Under the pieces are notes generated by a model, which worked only from the letters and a program-made list of their open reading frames with translations, had not been told where the DNA came from and searched no databases. DNA of 64,000 nucleotides from Vibrio mexicanus (GTDB lineage Bacteria > Pseudomonadota > Gammaproteobacteria > Enterobacterales > Vibrionaceae). A program made the position numbers and the translations under genes. Below are positions 9,515-19,796 of the stretch, in pieces; position 1 is the stretch's first letter, and each line of letters starts with the position of its first letter. The stretch lies in contig NZ_JYJP01000068.1 in NCBI RefSeq assembly GCF_001012815.1, positions 1-64,000 of the forward strand. The letters are read 5' to 3'.

Positions 9515-9857
9515 GTCGGAAATGATTCATGTAGAAGTGGTGTATGCCCTTCCTGATGAACAGCGTGTTTTTACTTTGGTGGTTAACCAAGCCATGACGG
9601 TTGAGGAGATCATCAAGCAATCAGGCGTTCTTGAACTGTATCCTCAAATAGACCTTAAAGTGAACAAGGTAGGGGTGTTTAGTCGCAACGTTAAGCTTGA
9701 CGCAACAGTGCGAGATAAAGACCGTATTGAAATTTATCGCCCTTTACTTGCTGACCCAAAAGAGATTCGCCGTAAAAGAGCCGAGCAAGCTAAGGCGGCG
9801 GGTAATGCTGATCCGGTGACGGGTGGTAAGAAGAATCCATTGCGTAAAGACGCTTGA
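9504..9857 (+). CDS. ratB: RatB / RnfH family beta-grasp protein
   Basis: This ubiquitin-fold protein of 117 residues (ATG at 9504, inside the end of ratA) matches the UPF0125/RnfH family. Family segments are [16 protein letters not shown], a central [25 protein letters not shown] strand pair, and the RIEIYRPL...[13 protein letters not shown] signature near the end. The C-terminal tail is basic. It is named for its proximity to rnf genes elsewhere but is generally paired with ratA as here. Its function is not established. Translation is probably coupled to ratA. The frame also opens upstream, but only the ATG at 9504 starts the conserved sequence. Confidence 0.93.
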   Translation: MSIESEMIHVEVVYALPDEQRVFTLVVNQAMTVEEIIKQSGVLELYPQIDLKVNKVGVFSRNVKLDATVRDKDRIEIYRPLLADPKEIRRKRAEQAKAAGNADPVTGGKKNPLRKDA

Positions 9858-9882
9858 GTGTTTACGCCTTAGCTAGTTAAAG

Positions 9883-9909
9883 AAAAAGCTCGCATTCGCG
9901 AGCTTTTTT
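9883..9909 (+). terminator. Bidirectional terminator between ratB and bamE
   Basis: Stem GCTCGC / GCGAGC, extended by A:T pairs on both sides, with a 4-base loop. There is an A run before and a T run after, so it can stop both converging genes. Confidence 0.85.
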
Positions 9910-9933
9910 ATGTCTGAGTTTTGCTTTATTCGG

Positions 9934-10293
9934 CTAGTTGATCTGTTCGAAGAAAGCGTCGCTTTGATCGAAGTCACCTTGAATTTCAACCAAGCTACCT
10001 TCTGGATCGAAGTTGACGATCAGATTCTTTTGCACAGAATCATTGTGACCTTTGGTTTGGTGATCAATGTAGTACCAAGTATCTGGATAGCCATTTTCAA
10101 TAAGCATTGGAGAGCCTAAAACAAAGCGTACCTGCTCTTTGGTCATACCAAACTTAAGCTGGTCAACAGCTTGTTGTTCTACGTAGTTACCTTGGTTGAT
10201 ATCAATGCGGTAAACCAGTCTGTCTGTTAGTGAGCAGCCAGCTAGCATTGTCAGTGCGAGTGGTACAGCGATAAGCCACTTTTTTACATGCAT
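9934..10293 (-). CDS. bamE: Outer-membrane assembly lipoprotein BamE
   Basis: A 119-residue lipoprotein with a lipobox (TMLAGC, Cys at residue 20). The BamE fold follows: the IDINQGNY motif, [11 protein letters not shown], and [12 protein letters not shown]. It is part of the BAM complex that inserts beta-barrel proteins into the outer membrane. Family length is typical. Its neighbours recN (same strand) and ratAB (converging) are the conserved gammaproteobacterial arrangement ratAB-bamE-recN. Confidence 0.96.
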   Translation of the reverse strand: MHVKKWLIAVPLALTMLAGCSLTDRLVYRIDINQGNYVEQQAVDQLKFGMTKEQVRFVLGSPMLIENGYPDTWYYIDHQTKGHNDSVQKNLIVNFDPEGSLVEIQGDFDQSDAFFEQIN

Positions 10294-10419
10294 ACTATTT
10301 CAATTCTTAGTGGGTGGATCTTTAAACTGAGCTGATAATAAACAAGCTGAGCCTGAAAGTAAAAAGCTCACTGCGTATTCGTTTACTTGTGACCACTATT
10401 TTTGAGTTAGGTTGCAATA

Positions 10420-10460
10420 AAGGCACAAAAAGTCATAGATGAAGGAACTTTTTGTGCCTT
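10420..10460 (-). terminator. Probable terminator of recN
   Basis: A 14-bp inverted repeat (AAGGCACAAAAAGT / ACTTTTTGTGCCTT) with a 13-base loop lies 25 bases after the recN stop. The T run on the minus strand is short (TTTATT), so efficiency is uncertain. Confidence 0.6.
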
Positions 10461-10484
10461 GGATTGGTTGGATAGTGGAGAGAG

Positions 10485-12149
10485 TTAAGCGGCGATCAGC
10501 AACTCTTTCGCGTTTGCTAAGGTGCTTTCGGTTATTTGACTACCACCAAGCAGTCTAGCGAGCTCGGAGACACGTTGGGAATCGTCGAGTTTGTGCATCT
10601 TTGTTTCAGTCTTGCCTGCTTTAGTCTGCTTAGCCACGAACAGTTGTTGGTGACCACAACCTGCAACTTGAGGTAAGTGGGTCACACACAATACTTGAGT
10701 TGATTCACCCAAGGTGCGAAGCATTTTACCGACGACTGCCGCAGTTGGGCCACTGATACCCACATCGACTTCATCGAAGATCAAACTCGGAGTATCGACT
10801 TTCTGAGCGGTAATGACTTGGATTGCGAGCGAGATTCGAGATAGCTCACCACCAGAGGCAACCTTCGCGATTGGAGCCATTGGTTGACCAGGGTTGGTTG
10901 AAACCGTAAACACAACATTATCCAGCCCAAGTGGGGAAGCGTTGCTATTGTCATTACACACTTCAATGACGAACTTAGCTTTCTCCATGCTCAGCTCATG
11001 CATGCTTTGACTAATGAGCTTATTGAGTTCTTTAGCGTAGCGACAACGTGACTTGTGCAGTTTCTCTGCAGCTACCAAGAAGCCTTGATACTTTTCTTCC
11101 ACTTCTACCGCTAATGCGTCCAGCTTTTCATCCGAGCAGTCTAGCGCTTCAATTTGCGCGAGAAGATCTTGGTGATGTGTGAATAGTTCTTCTGGTATCA
11201 CGTGATGTTTACGAGCGATGGACATCACCTTGGAGAAACGCTCTTCAACAAAGGCCATACGAGCAGGATCAACGTCGATATCATCTAGGTAATTACGCAG
11301 TTCGCTGTTGGCTTCTTCAATCTGAATAATGGCTTCCGACAGCATGTTGGGCAGCTCTGCGAGCTTCTCATCTAACTCAGCAAGTTGAATTAAGGAGTGA
11401 TTGGCCGATTGCAAAATACCAAGCGCATTAACTTCTTCGCCTTCGTATATAAGCTCGATGGCTTGCTGGCAGGTAGAGGCAAGCTCGCCACTGTTTGACA
11501 ATCTTTTGTGCTCTTGTTCGAGTTCTTCAAATTCATTCTCCCCAATCGATAGTTCGTTGAGTTCCTTGATTTGGTATTCCAGCAGTTGTTTTTGAGCAAG
11601 GTTCTGCTGACTGTTTTCTTTCAATTGCTTCAAAGAGTTGTCGGCTTGTCGCCATACTTGATACGCATCTCGAGTGCGTTTGAGTAAGTTATGGTGACCA
11701 GCGTATTGATCGAGCATGCTCATCTGATGATCGCTCTTCATCAGTTGATGATGAGCGTGCTGCCCGTGGATATTGATCAGCAGTTGTCCTAGTGATTTTA
11801 ATTGGGATAAAGGAACAGGGCTGCCGTTTATGAAGGCTCTAGAGCGGCCATCTTTATTGATAGTGCGTCGAAGTATGCACTCACTTCCGTCAAGAAGTTC
11901 GTTATCTTCTAGCCAACGCGTTGCGTGAATATTGTTGTCTAGCAGGAATGCGGCACTGACCTCGGTTTTCTCTTCTCCTTGCCTTACCATGCTGGCTTCT
12001 GCACGGCCACCTAAGCATAAGCCAAGAGCGTCAATAGCAATGGATTTACCTGCGCCAGTTTCACCAGTAATGGTGGTCATGCCCTTAGCAAGTTCAAGTT
12101 GAAGAGATTTTACGATAGCGAAGTTATTTACACTTAAATGAGCCAGCAT
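10485..12149 (-). CDS. recN: DNA repair protein RecN (SMC-like ATPase)
   Basis: This 554-residue protein has the full family length. It has a Walker A motif ([12 protein letters not shown], about residues 30-41) and long central coiled coils (about residues 150-360). The ABC signature [14 protein letters not shown] and Walker [16 protein letters not shown] lie near the C-terminus. It acts in recombinational repair of double-strand breaks. The frame is intact. Tandem LexA boxes sit immediately upstream of the ATG, so it is expected to be one of the most strongly SOS-induced genes. A terminator separates it from nadK upstream. Confidence 0.98.
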   Translation of the reverse strand: MLAHLSVNNFAIVKSLQLELAKGMTTITGETGAGKSIAIDALGLCLGGRAEASMVRQGEEKTEVSAAFLLDNNIHATRWLEDNELLDGSECILRRTINKDGRSRAFINGSPVPLSQLKSLGQLLINIHGQHAHHQLMKSDHQMSMLDQYAGHHNLLKRTRDAYQVWRQADNSLKQLKENSQQNLAQKQLLEYQIKELNELSIGENEFEELEQEHKRLSNSGELASTCQQAIELIYEGEEVNALGILQSANHSLIQLAELDEKLAELPNMLSEAIIQIEEANSELRNYLDDIDVDPARMAFVEERFSKVMSIARKHHVIPEELFTHHQDLLAQIEALDCSDEKLDALAVEVEEKYQGFLVAAEKLHKSRCRYAKELNKLISQSMHELSMEKAKFVIEVCNDNSNASPLGLDNVVFTVSTNPGQPMAPIAKVASGGELSRISLAIQVITAQKVDTPSLIFDEVDVGISGPTAAVVGKMLRTLGESTQVLCVTHLPQVAGCGHQQLFVAKQTKAGKTETKMHKLDDSQRVSELARLLGGSQITESTLANAKELLIAA

Positions 12150-12159
12150 CTTGGATACC

Positions 12160-12215
12160 TGTATAACTAAACAATACTGTATAAGAAAACAGTATATACT
12201 GTTTCTTTATACAGT
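12160..12215 (-). promoter_or_regulatory. Three tandem LexA (SOS) boxes upstream of recN
   Basis: Two perfect CTGT-N8-ACAG operators lie at 12178-12193 and 12200-12215. A third with one mismatch (CTGT-N8-ACAA) lies at 12160-12175. The nearest is 11 bases from the recN start codon. Multiple SOS boxes at recN are known in enterobacteria. Confidence 0.92.
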
Positions 12216-12264
12216 AAAGTGAACAGGTGAAAATTTTGTGACGCGCATTACGAGTTGCCACAAA

Positions 12265-12293
12265 AAAGGGTTGATGCTTTACATCAACCCTTT
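12265..12293 (-). terminator. Terminator of nadK
   Basis: A 12-bp stem (AAAGGGTTGATG / CATCAACCCTTT) with a 5-base loop is followed on the minus strand by a T run. It lies 12 bases past the nadK stop and insulates recN from read-through. Confidence 0.9.
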
Positions 12294-12304
12294 CTGATTT
12301 CGCT

Positions 12305-13189
12305 CTAGAATAGTTTGCTTGACCAACCGAGTTTGTTCCTAAGTACATGATAATAGCTGTAATCTTTTGGATGAATCAGTTTTAGCACGTTAGGGCTCTG
12401 ATAAATAATCACTTCATCACCAGGCGATACTGGCAGAGAGATTTGCCCATCACAGCTCACTTCTTGAGTGCCGCGGTTTTCTGGTGACACCAGCAGTTTG
12501 ATGCGGCGTCTTCCATCCACCACCAGTGGGCGGCTTGATAGAGTATGCGGAAACATAGGAACAAGTGAGAGCGCATTAAGGCTTGGTGAAAGGATAGGGC
12601 CACCACCAGAAAGCGAGTAAGCGGTTGAACCTGTCGGCGTTGAGATAATCAAGCCGTCCGATCTCTGGGAAAAAGCAAAGCTGTCATCGATGTAGACTTC
12701 AAACTCAATCATGTGGGCCACTTGCCCCGGGTGAAGCACCGCTTCATTTAGCGCTGAGTTGTGGCTTTTGATTTGGCCATGTCGATGAACTTCTGCTTCG
12801 AGAAGAAAGCGTTCCTCTTCGACATATTCTCCGGCCAGTACGGCTCTTAACGCTTGCTGGAAGTCTTCTGGATTAAGATCGGTTAGGAAACCGAGGTTGC
12901 CACGGTTCACTCCAATTACTTGGGTGTTGAACCTTGATAGGACACGCGCCGCGCCAAGCATGTTGCCATCACCACCGACGACGATGGCAAGGTCGGCTTT
13001 TTTGCCTAATTGCAGTAGACTGGCAAACTGAGTTTTGGGAATATCATCTAGGATTTCTGATAGCCGGTCGTCGATAAAGACCTCATAGCCTTCAGAGGAA
13101 AGCCAAAGATACAGCTCTTTATGCGTTTGAATCGCTTGTTGATCTCTTGGTTTACCAATAATGGCAATGACTTCAAATGGCTTTTTCAT
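12305..13189 (-). CDS. nadK: NAD kinase
   Basis: A cytoplasmic enzyme that phosphorylates NAD to NADP with ATP. The 294 residues match the E. coli length (292). Signatures are the [11 protein letters not shown] motif (about residues 75), [11 protein letters not shown], and the glycine-rich [22 protein letters not shown]. It is followed by its own terminator and then recN. It is divergent from grpE, whose sigma-32 promoter lies in the 143-base gap; this nadK/grpE head-to-head order is conserved in gammaproteobacteria. Confidence 0.98.
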   Translation of the reverse strand: MKKPFEVIAIIGKPRDQQAIQTHKELYLWLSSEGYEVFIDDRLSEILDDIPKTQFASLLQLGKKADLAIVVGGDGNMLGAARVLSRFNTQVIGVNRGNLGFLTDLNPEDFQQALRAVLAGEYVEEERFLLEAEVHRHGQIKSHNSALNEAVLHPGQVAHMIEFEVYIDDSFAFSQRSDGLIISTPTGSTAYSLSGGGPILSPSLNALSLVPMFPHTLSSRPLVVDGRRRIKLLVSPENRGTQEVSCDGQISLPVSPGDEVIIYQSPNVLKLIHPKDYSYYHVLRNKLGWSSKLF

Positions 13190-13210
13190 AGGTTTTCCAA
13201 TCGAATGGGG

Positions 13211-13239
13211 CTTGAATCAGGAATCTTCATCCCCATAAT
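13211..13239 (+). promoter_or_regulatory. Sigma-32 heat-shock promoter of grpE
   Basis: CTTGAA at 13211-13216 and CCCCATAAT at 13231-13239 with a 14-base spacer match the RpoH consensus closely. It lies about 90 bases before the grpE start. Confidence 0.88.
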
Positions 13240-13332
13240 AATGGCAAGTTACCCTTTTATGCGAATTTTAATGCTTCTAATCCATTGGTTTTGTGGGATT
13301 AGAGGTAAAAAAGAAAGAGTTCTGGAGATATC

Positions 13333-13929
13333 ATGAGCAACGAAGAAAACAAAGTTACAGAAGAAGAGCTGGATCAAATCATTGAAGAAGCAGAGAAAGT
13401 AGAAGCAAATGCTCAAGAAGCTGAAGCAGAACTTGAAGAAATCGGTGATGAGAAAGACGCTAAGATTGCTCAGCTAGAAGCGGCGCTACTCACCAGCGAA
13501 GCGAAAGTGAAAGACCAGCAAGATTCAGTTTTGCGTGCGAAGGCAGAAGTTGAAAACATGCGTCGCCGTACAGAAACAGAAATCGACAAAGCGCGTAAAT
13601 ACGCTCTGAACAAGTTCGCTGAAGAACTGTTACCTGTTATCGATAACCTAGAGCGCGCGATTCAAGCTGCAGATGCAGAAAATGAAATCGTTAAGCCTAT
13701 CTTGGAAGGTGTAGAGCTCACTCACAAGACGTTTGTAGACTCTGTTGCTAAGTTTGGTCTAAAAGAGATTAACCCAGAAGGTGAAGCGTTTAATCCTGAG
13801 TTCCACCAAGCGATGTCTATCCAAGAAAGCCCAGACCATGAGTCGAACACGGTTATGTTCGTTATGCAGAAAGGTTACGAGCTAAATGGACGCGTTATTC
13901 GACCAGCAATGGTAATGGTTGCAAAATAA
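13333..13929 (+). CDS. grpE: Nucleotide exchange factor GrpE
   Basis: A 198-residue co-chaperone that releases ADP from DnaK. It has an acidic N-terminal coiled coil ([24 protein letters not shown]), a long dimerisation helix ([42 protein letters not shown]) and a C-terminal beta domain ending in the family motif [18 protein letters not shown]. The ribosome binding site is GGAGAT. It is transcribed from a sigma-32 promoter and stopped by a strong terminator, so it is separate from dnaKJ. Confidence 0.98.
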   Translation: MSNEENKVTEEELDQIIEEAEKVEANAQEAEAELEEIGDEKDAKIAQLEAALLTSEAKVKDQQDSVLRAKAEVENMRRRTETEIDKARKYALNKFAEELLPVIDNLERAIQAADAENEIVKPILEGVELTHKTFVDSVAKFGLKEINPEGEAFNPEFHQAMSIQESPDHESNTVMFVMQKGYELNGRVIRPAMVMVAK

Positions 13930-13956
13930 AAATCTAGATTTTATAAGATTTTCAGA

Positions 13957-13985
13957 AAGAGAGGCTAAGGCCTCTCTTTTTTTGT
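13957..13985 (+). terminator. Terminator of grpE
   Basis: A 9-bp stem AAGAGAGGC / GCCTCTCTT with a loop of 4 bases and a long T run, 28 bases after the stop. The remaining 255 bases to the next start are AT-rich and hold the symporter promoter, which I could not place. Confidence 0.93.
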
Positions 13986-14240
13986 TTGTTGTTTATCTTA
14001 ATGTTATCACTCAACAAAGTAAGGAGAGTGCTAGATTAACCATGGGAATTGCGCCGGAGTAATGTTCTAATATTTAAAATAAGTTCAGAATATTAACAAA
14101 GTGTTGGTGGTGTAACCATTTTGTGAATTTATGCTTTATTTTGTTTTTATTACATGTATTATTGCGAACTTCGCCGCAAAAGATGGCGTTTATAACTACA
14201 AAACTAAAAGTTGCATACACAATATTCTGGATTTGAAAAT

Positions 14241-15517
14241 ATGGATAAATCACTTTCTAGCAAGATCTTTGTAGGTTTGTTTGCTGGCCTAATTCTAGGT
14301 ACTGCAGTTCAATATCTATTTTCTGGCATCTCATTCTTTGACGTATATCTACTAGGCGCAGCTGAAGGCGCTGGTGGTATGTTTGTCTCTCTTATTAAAC
14401 TTCTTGTTGTACCACTAGTATACGTGTCAATCGTATGCGGTATTGTGGAGCTGAAAGACATTCGTTCTTTCGGCCGCTTGGGTGGTAAAACATTCAGCCT
14501 TTACATCATCAATACACTTATCGCTATCGCTGCGGCGCTAACGGTTGCGATGATTGTTCAGCCTGGTGCAGGTGCTAACCTAGCAAACACGTTGACGCAG
14601 TCTGTAGAACTAGCAACAACGGAAACACCTGATATCTTCTCGTTGGTTGTGAACATTGTTCCGAGCAACCCAGTTCAAGCGTTTGCAAACGGCGACATGC
14701 TGCAAATCATCTTTATGGCAATTTTGACAGGTCTTGCCATTCAAGCGTTAGATTCACGCGGTGGCCCAGCAGTGAAAACGTTTAAGATGGCAAACGAGAT
14801 CATGATGAAGCTGATTGGCCTAGTGATGAGCCTAGCGCCATACGGTGTATTTGCCTGATGATTCAACTTGGTGCGACTCTTGATGCGAATACACTAGCGT
14901 CAGTAGCAGGCTATGTTGCGCTTGTTGTGGGTATGTTAGTGTTCTGGATCTTCGTGGTCTACCCAATTATCGTACAGCTAACGACGGGTATTTCAGCGCG
15001 TGAGTTCTCTCGTAAGACGCGTGAACAGGTTCTGTTCTCTCTATCAACAGCAAGCTCGAACGCAACTATCCCAGTGACCATGCGCACTCTAACCGACAAA
15101 ATTGGTGTATCTAAATCAGTAGCAGGCTTTGGTGTGCCACTGGGTGCGACCATGAACATGGCGGGTGTATCTATATACATTGCTATCGCAGCGGTTTTCT
15201 GTGCAAATGCATTCGGCCAACCAATTGCGGTAAGCGATATGCTAACGCTAGGTTTCACAGTACTGCTTCTATCTATAGGCGCAGGTGGTGTTCCGGGCGG
15301 TGGTGTTGTGATGATCGGTGTTATCTTGCACCAATTGGGTCTTCCACCTGAAGGCTTGGCAATTGTTGCGGCAGTTGACCGTATCAACGATATGTTCTGT
15401 ACGTCATCTAACGTTGTGGGTGATACCGCGGTGAACACGATTGTTGCGCACACTGAAGGTGAGTTGGGCAAAGAAGAAGCGGAAGCGTCTGCTCAACCTG
15501 CACAAGCGAATGCATAA
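14241..15517 (+). CDS. Dicarboxylate/amino acid:cation symporter (DAACS, GltP/GltT family); one frameshift
   Basis: The ATG at 14241 begins MDKSLSSKIFVGLFAGLILG, a typical first helix. The frame stops after APYGVFA at 14856. The next frame continues immediately with MIQLGATLDANTLASVAGYVAL. Changing GCCTG to GCCCTG near 14855 yields a continuous 425-residue protein. Family motifs span the break: LLVVPLVYVSIVCGI, STASSNATIPVTMRT (substrate hairpin), GVPLGATMNMAG, and GAGGVPGGGVVM. It is a trimeric inner-membrane carrier for glutamate, aspartate or C4-dicarboxylates with H+ or Na+; substrate not determinable here. It sits between grpE and dnaK with its own terminator. The break fits the homopolymer-undercall pattern. 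Confidence 0.93.
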
Positions 15518-15544
15518 CGATATCAGATAGATAAGTTATACGAG

Positions 15545-15572
15545 GCGAGCCTGTTTAGGCTCGCTTTTTTTG
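15545..15572 (+). terminator. Terminator of the dicarboxylate symporter gene
   Basis: An 8-bp perfect stem GCGAGCCT / AGGCTCGC with loop GTTT and eight T. Confidence 0.95.
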
Positions 15573-15712
15573 TAATGAAGGGATAATGCATCGAAATAGG
15601 GAAAAAGAAAAAATTACGTTTTTTTTCTCTTTTACCCTTGAAATGATATTTGCCGCCCTTATCTATGGTGCATACAAGAAACAAACACTATGACATTTGT
15701 TTTTGAGTAAGG

Positions 15713-15741
15713 GTTGAAAGCCCATTCTCCATCCCCACATA
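15713..15741 (+). promoter_or_regulatory. Sigma-32 heat-shock promoter of dnaK
   Basis: GTTGAAA (15713-15719), a 13-base spacer, and CCCCACATA (15733-15741). It matches the RpoH consensus with one change in each element and lies 46 bases before the dnaK ATG. Confidence 0.83.
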
Positions 15742-15786
15742 GGGGATATAGCAAAATGAAAACAGAATTTATTCGGAGATAGCCTG

Positions 15787-17700
15787 ATGGGTAAAATCAT
15801 TGGTATTGACTTAGGTACTACTAACTCTTGTGTTGCTGTTCTAGATGGCGACAAGCCTCGCGTAATTGAAAACGCAGAAGGCGAGCGTACAACAGCATCG
15901 GTAATTGCATATACAGATGGTGAGACGCTAGTTGGTCAACCAGCGAAACGTCAAGCGGTTACAAACCCAACCAACACGCTATTTGCAATTAAGCGTCTAA
16001 TCGGTCGTCGTTTTGAAGACGAAGAAGTACAACGTGACATCGAAATCATGCCTTTCAACATCGTGAAAGCAGATAACGGTGATGCTTGGGTTGAAGCACA
16101 AGGCCAAAAAATGGCGGCTCCTCAGGTTTCTGCGGAAGTACTTAAGAAAATGAAGAAAACTGCTGAAGACTTCCTAGGTGAGGAAGTAACTGGCGCAGTT
16201 ATCACAGTTCCTGCTTACTTTAACGATGCTCAGCGTCAAGCAACTAAAGATGCTGGCCGTATCGCAGGTCTAGAAGTTAAACGTATCATCAACGAACCAA
16301 CGGCTGCTGCACTAGCATACGGCCTAGACAAGTCAGGCGGCGATCGCACTATCGCGGTTTACGACCTTGGTGGTGGTACATTCGATATCTCTATCATTGA
16401 AATCGATGAAGTAGAAGGCGAGAAAACTTTCGAAGTTCTAGCAACTAACGGTGACACTCACCTTGGTGGTGAAGACTTTGATAACCGTCTGATCAACTAC
16501 CTAGTAGAAGAGTTTAAGAAAGAGCAAGGCCTTGATCTTAAGACTGATCCACTAGCAATGCAGCGTGTTAAAGAAGCAGCTGAGAAAGCGAAGATCGAAC
16601 TGTCTTCTGCACAGCAAACTGACGTAAACCTACCTTACGTTACGGCTGATGCGACTGGTCCTAAGCACATGAACGTTAAAGTAACGCGTGCGAAACTAGA
16701 ATCTCTAGTTGAAGACCTAGTTCAACGTTCTCTAGAGCCACTAAAAGTTGCACTAGCGGATGCTGACCTATCAGTAAGCGACATCAATGACGTTATCCTA
16801 GTTGGTGGTCAAACACGTATGCCAATGGTTCAAGCGAAAGTTGCTGAATTCTTTGGTAAAGAAGCTCGTAAAGACGTAAACCCTGATGAAGCAGTAGCAA
16901 TGGGTGCTGCAGTTCAAGGTGGTGTACTAGCGGGTGACGTGAAAGACGTACTTCTACTAGACGTTACTCCTCTGTCTCTAGGTATCGAGACGATGGGCGG
17001 CGTAATGACTAAGCTAGTTGAGAAGAACACAACTATCCCAACGAAAGCGAATCAGGTGTTCTCTACTGCTGAAGACAACCAAAGCGCGGTTACTATCCAT
17101 GTTCTTCAAGGTGAGCGTAAGCAAGCGACTTACAACAAGTCTCTTGGTCAGTTTAACCTAGAAGGTATTCAGCCTGCACCTCGCGGCATGCCTCAAATCG
17201 AAGTAACTTTCGACCTTGATGCGGACGGTATCCTGCACGTTTCTGCAAAAGACAAGCAGACGGGTAAAGAGCAGAAGATCACTATCCAAGCGTCTGGCGG
17301 TCTGAGCGACGACGAAATCGAGAAAATGGTACAAGAAGCAGAAGCGAACAAAGAAGCGGACAAGAAGTTCGAAGAGCTAGCGACTGCACGTAACCAAGCT
17401 GACCAAATGATTCACGGTACTCAGAAGCAAGTTGAAGAAGCAGGTGATGCACTTCCAGCTGACGAGAAAGAGAAGATTGAAGCAGCAATCAAAGAGCTAG
17501 AAGAAGCGAAGAAAGGCGACGACAAAGAAGCTATCGACGCGAAAGTTCAAGCGCTAATGGCAGCGGCTCAGAAACTGATGGAAATCGCTCAACAGCAAGC
17601 TCAAGCGGCTCAAGGCGCTGAAGCTGGCGAAGAACAACCTCAGCAAGATGATGTTGTTGATGCTGAATTCGAAGAAGTTAAGGAAGACGACAAGAAGTAA
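15787..17700 (+). CDS. dnaK: Molecular chaperone DnaK (Hsp70)
   Basis: This 637-residue protein has an intact frame. The actin-like ATPase domain begins with [17 protein letters not shown]. It contains [13 protein letters not shown] and [18 protein letters not shown]. The interdomain linker is followed by the substrate-binding domain from [14 protein letters not shown]. The helical lid is rich in Lys/Glu, and the acidic end EEVKEDDKK resembles the conserved EEV-x-D tail. It folds and protects proteins with DnaJ and GrpE. Codon bias is strong, as expected for high expression. A sigma-32 promoter lies upstream and a hairpin between dnaK and dnaJ. Confidence 0.99.
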   Translation: MGKIIGIDLGTTNSCVAVLDGDKPRVIENAEGERTTASVIAYTDGETLVGQPAKRQAVTNPTNTLFAIKRLIGRRFEDEEVQRDIEIMPFNIVKADNGDAWVEAQGQKMAAPQVSAEVLKKMKKTAEDFLGEEVTGAVITVPAYFNDAQRQATKDAGRIAGLEVKRIINEPTAAALAYGLDKSGGDRTIAVYDLGGGTFDISIIEIDEVEGEKTFEVLATNGDTHLGGEDFDNRLINYLVEEFKKEQGLDLKTDPLAMQRVKEAAEKAKIELSSAQQTDVNLPYVTADATGPKHMNVKVTRAKLESLVEDLVQRSLEPLKVALADADLSVSDINDVILVGGQTRMPMVQAKVAEFFGKEARKDVNPDEAVAMGAAVQGGVLAGDVKDVLLLDVTPLSLGIETMGGVMTKLVEKNTTIPTKANQVFSTAEDNQSAVTIHVLQGERKQATYNKSLGQFNLEGIQPAPRGMPQIEVTFDLDADGILHVSAKDKQTGKEQKITIQASGGLSDDEIEKMVQEAEANKEADKKFEELATARNQADQMIHGTQKQVEEAGDALPADEKEKIEAAIKELEEAKKGDDKEAIDAKVQALMAAAQKLMEIAQQQAQAAQGAEAGEEQPQQDDVVDAEFEEVKEDDKK

Positions 17701-17727
17701 TTCTTGAACGAACCTAACTGAGTTCTA

Positions 17728-17764
17728 ATGCGGGCGTTTGAGGTAACTCATACGCCCGCATGTT
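17728..17764 (+). terminator. Hairpin between dnaK and dnaJ (terminator or attenuator)
   Basis: A 10-bp stem ATGCGGGCGT / ACGCCCGCAT with a 14-base loop that can itself pair (GAG/CTC). The following T run is weak (GTTTGT), so it may only reduce read-through into dnaJ. Confidence 0.65.
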
Positions 17765-17897
17765 TGTAAAAGCATGTCCATCTAACTAAAAGTGTCTTTT
17801 TGATGAGAAGTCATTAAAATCCAGAGCCATTAGTTAGATCGATATAAACACCAAGCGACAAGACGTCGTTTGCAGTAACAAATTGGTGACCAAGAGT

Positions 17898-19040
17898 ATG
17901 TCAAAACGTGATTTTTACGAAGTATTGGGCGTAGGCCGTGATGCCTCTGAGCGTGATATTAAGAAAGCGTATAAACGTTTAGCGATGAAGTTCCACCCTG
18001 ACCGTAACCAGGGGGACGAAAGCGCTGCAGAAAAGTTTAAAGAAGTAAAAGAAGCGTACGAAGTCTTACTCGACCCTCAAAAGAAAGCCGCTTACGATCA
18101 GTACGGCCATGCTGCTTTTGAACAAGGCGGAATGGGCGGTGGCGGTTTTGGTGGTGGCCAAGCTGACTTCGGTGACATTTTTGGTGATGTATTCGGTGAT
18201 ATTTTCGGTGGCGGTCGTCGTGGTGGCGGTCAACAACGTGCGCAGCGTGGTGCAGATTTACGCTACAACATGGAACTGACTCTGGAAGAGGCGGTTAAAG
18301 GCATTTCTAGAGAGATTGAAGTGCCGACACTTGTACATTGTGATACTTGTGACGGCAGCGGTGCGAAGAAAGGCTCTCAACCTGAAACTTGTGGTACTTG
18401 TCATGGCCATGGTCAAGTACAGATGCGACAAGGTTTCTTTGCCGTTCAGCAAACGTGTCCAACCTGTCACGGTAGCGGTAAGATCATTAAAGACCCATGT
18501 AATGAATGTCATGGTCAAGGTCGTAAGCAGAAAACCAAAACACTTAACGTTAAAATCCCAGCTGGCGTGGATACGGGAGATCGTATTCGTCTGTCAGGCG
18601 AAGGTGAAGCCGGTGAAATGGGCGCACCAGCCGGTGACTTGTATGTTCAAGTTCACGTGAAAGAGCACCACATCTTTGAGCGCGACGGCAACAACTTGTA
18701 CTGTGAAGTACCAGTGAGCTTTGCAATGGCTGCGCTAGGTGGTGAAGTTGAAGTCCCGACTCTTGATGGCCGTGTAAATCTGAAGGTACCAACAGAGACG
18801 CAAACAGGTCGTATGTTCCGTATGCGTGGTAAAGGCGTGAAAGGCGTTCGCGGCGGTGGCGTTGGCGATCTAATCGTGAAACTGGTTGTAGAAACTCCGG
18901 TTAATTTAAGTTCACGCCAAAAAGAGCTACTGAAAGAGTTTGAAGAGTCTTGCGGCGGTGAAGCGGCAACGAAACACAAGCCTAAGTCAGAAGGTTTCTT
19001 CAACGGTGTTAAGAAATTCTTTGACGATCTGACAAGCTAA
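17898..19040 (+). CDS. dnaJ: Co-chaperone DnaJ (Hsp40)
   Basis: The ATG at 17898 gives [12 protein letters not shown], the conserved family N-terminus, and 380 residues. The J domain carries HPD at residues 33-35. A Gly/Phe-rich stretch (about 75-115) is followed by four zinc motifs of CxxCxGxG type ([32 protein letters not shown]) and the C-terminal substrate-binding domains. It stimulates DnaK ATPase and presents substrates. The gene lies 197 bases after dnaK, with a hairpin between, and is probably partly co-transcribed. Confidence 0.99.
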   Translation: MSKRDFYEVLGVGRDASERDIKKAYKRLAMKFHPDRNQGDESAAEKFKEVKEAYEVLLDPQKKAAYDQYGHAAFEQGGMGGGGFGGGQADFGDIFGDVFGDIFGGGRRGGGQQRAQRGADLRYNMELTLEEAVKGISREIEVPTLVHCDTCDGSGAKKGSQPETCGTCHGHGQVQMRQGFFAVQQTCPTCHGSGKIIKDPCNECHGQGRKQKTKTLNVKIPAGVDTGDRIRLSGEGEAGEMGAPAGDLYVQVHVKEHHIFERDGNNLYCEVPVSFAMAALGGEVEVPTLDGRVNLKVPTETQTGRMFRMRGKGVKGVRGGGVGDLIVKLVVETPVNLSSRQKELLKEFEESCGGEAATKHKPKSEGFFNGVKKFFDDLTS

Positions 19041-19061
19041 TCCAACTTAGCTTAAGATTTT

Positions 19062-19087
19062 AAAAGCCTGCGATTGCAGGCTTTTTT
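19062..19087 (+). terminator. Terminator of dnaJ
   Basis: A 10-bp perfect stem AAAAGCCTGC / GCAGGCTTTT with loop GATT and a T run. Confidence 0.95.
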
Positions 19088-19249
19088 CGTTTTAGGGGCA
19101 TAAAGTTTATCGCGTGTAAGTTTATCGTCAGCGTTGGTAGCTTTTTCTTCGATAAAGTGAAAGCTGCGTAAAATCAGTCTCTTCTAACATTTCTCTGCTT
19201 TTCTATCGCTAGTATTCGCCACTTTTAAATATCTAGGCAGTGGTAGCTC

Positions 19250-19636
19250 ATGAAAAAAATAATCGCAGCTTTACTTTTGGTCAGTTCGGCTTGGTCAGTG
19301 ACAACGCAAGCGGAAACGGGAATTGGTTTGTCAGTGGGTGACCCATTCTGGGGGCTAGATGTGAAACACAATGGTTTTCGTTTGAACGTTAGCTTGGACG
19401 ATCAATTTGGTGTGGGTGCTAACAAAACGTTTTCTGTTCAGAATACTCCCCTTTATCTTTTTGTTGGTGGCCAATATGTTGATCGAGATAAGCACTATAT
19501 CGCGGTCACGCCGGGTATCGGCGCAGAATTTAGGGTTAAGCCTTTAGGTTTCTATGTGGATTTGACGCCTGCGGTGTATTTGGATGAACTCGACATTGAG
19601 TTAGAGGCGCGAGCAGGCTTCCGCGTGTATTTCTAA
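19250..19636 (+). CDS. Small exported beta-rich protein of unknown function, 128 residues
   Basis: A clear signal peptide (MKKIIAALLLVSSAWSVTTQA, then ETGIGL) precedes about 107 residues with alternating polar and hydrophobic residues. It ends in an aromatic (RAGFRVYF), the hallmark of outer-membrane beta-barrels recognised by BAM. Segments such as FRLNVSLDDQFGVGANKTFSV and PLYLFVGGQYVDRDKHYIAVTPGIGAEFRV look like beta hairpins. I do not recognise a named family. It may be a small outer-membrane barrel or a periplasmic beta-sandwich. It lies alone between dnaJ and the pilin cluster. Confidence 0.8.
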   Translation: MKKIIAALLLVSSAWSVTTQAETGIGLSVGDPFWGLDVKHNGFRLNVSLDDQFGVGANKTFSVQNTPLYLFVGGQYVDRDKHYIAVTPGIGAEFRVKPLGFYVDLTPAVYLDELDIELEARAGFRVYF

Positions 19637-19796
19637 CCACTTTAAATTTCGCATTTTTATGAATACTCAAAATCGACAAATGCACGAAGAAGTTCGAAAT
19701 TCTCTAGTGATCTAAAAGTTAGTATTAATCTCGTTAGAGGTTATTGGAAAGCCAGCGCTATTTGTCGTAGCACTGGCTACTTATTATAACCTTGGA

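Noticed and set aside
14854..14862. Split symporter as two separate genes or programmed frameshifting
   Set aside because: There is no slippery heptamer with a downstream structure, and many unrelated genes show the same one-base loss. A sequencing error is simpler.
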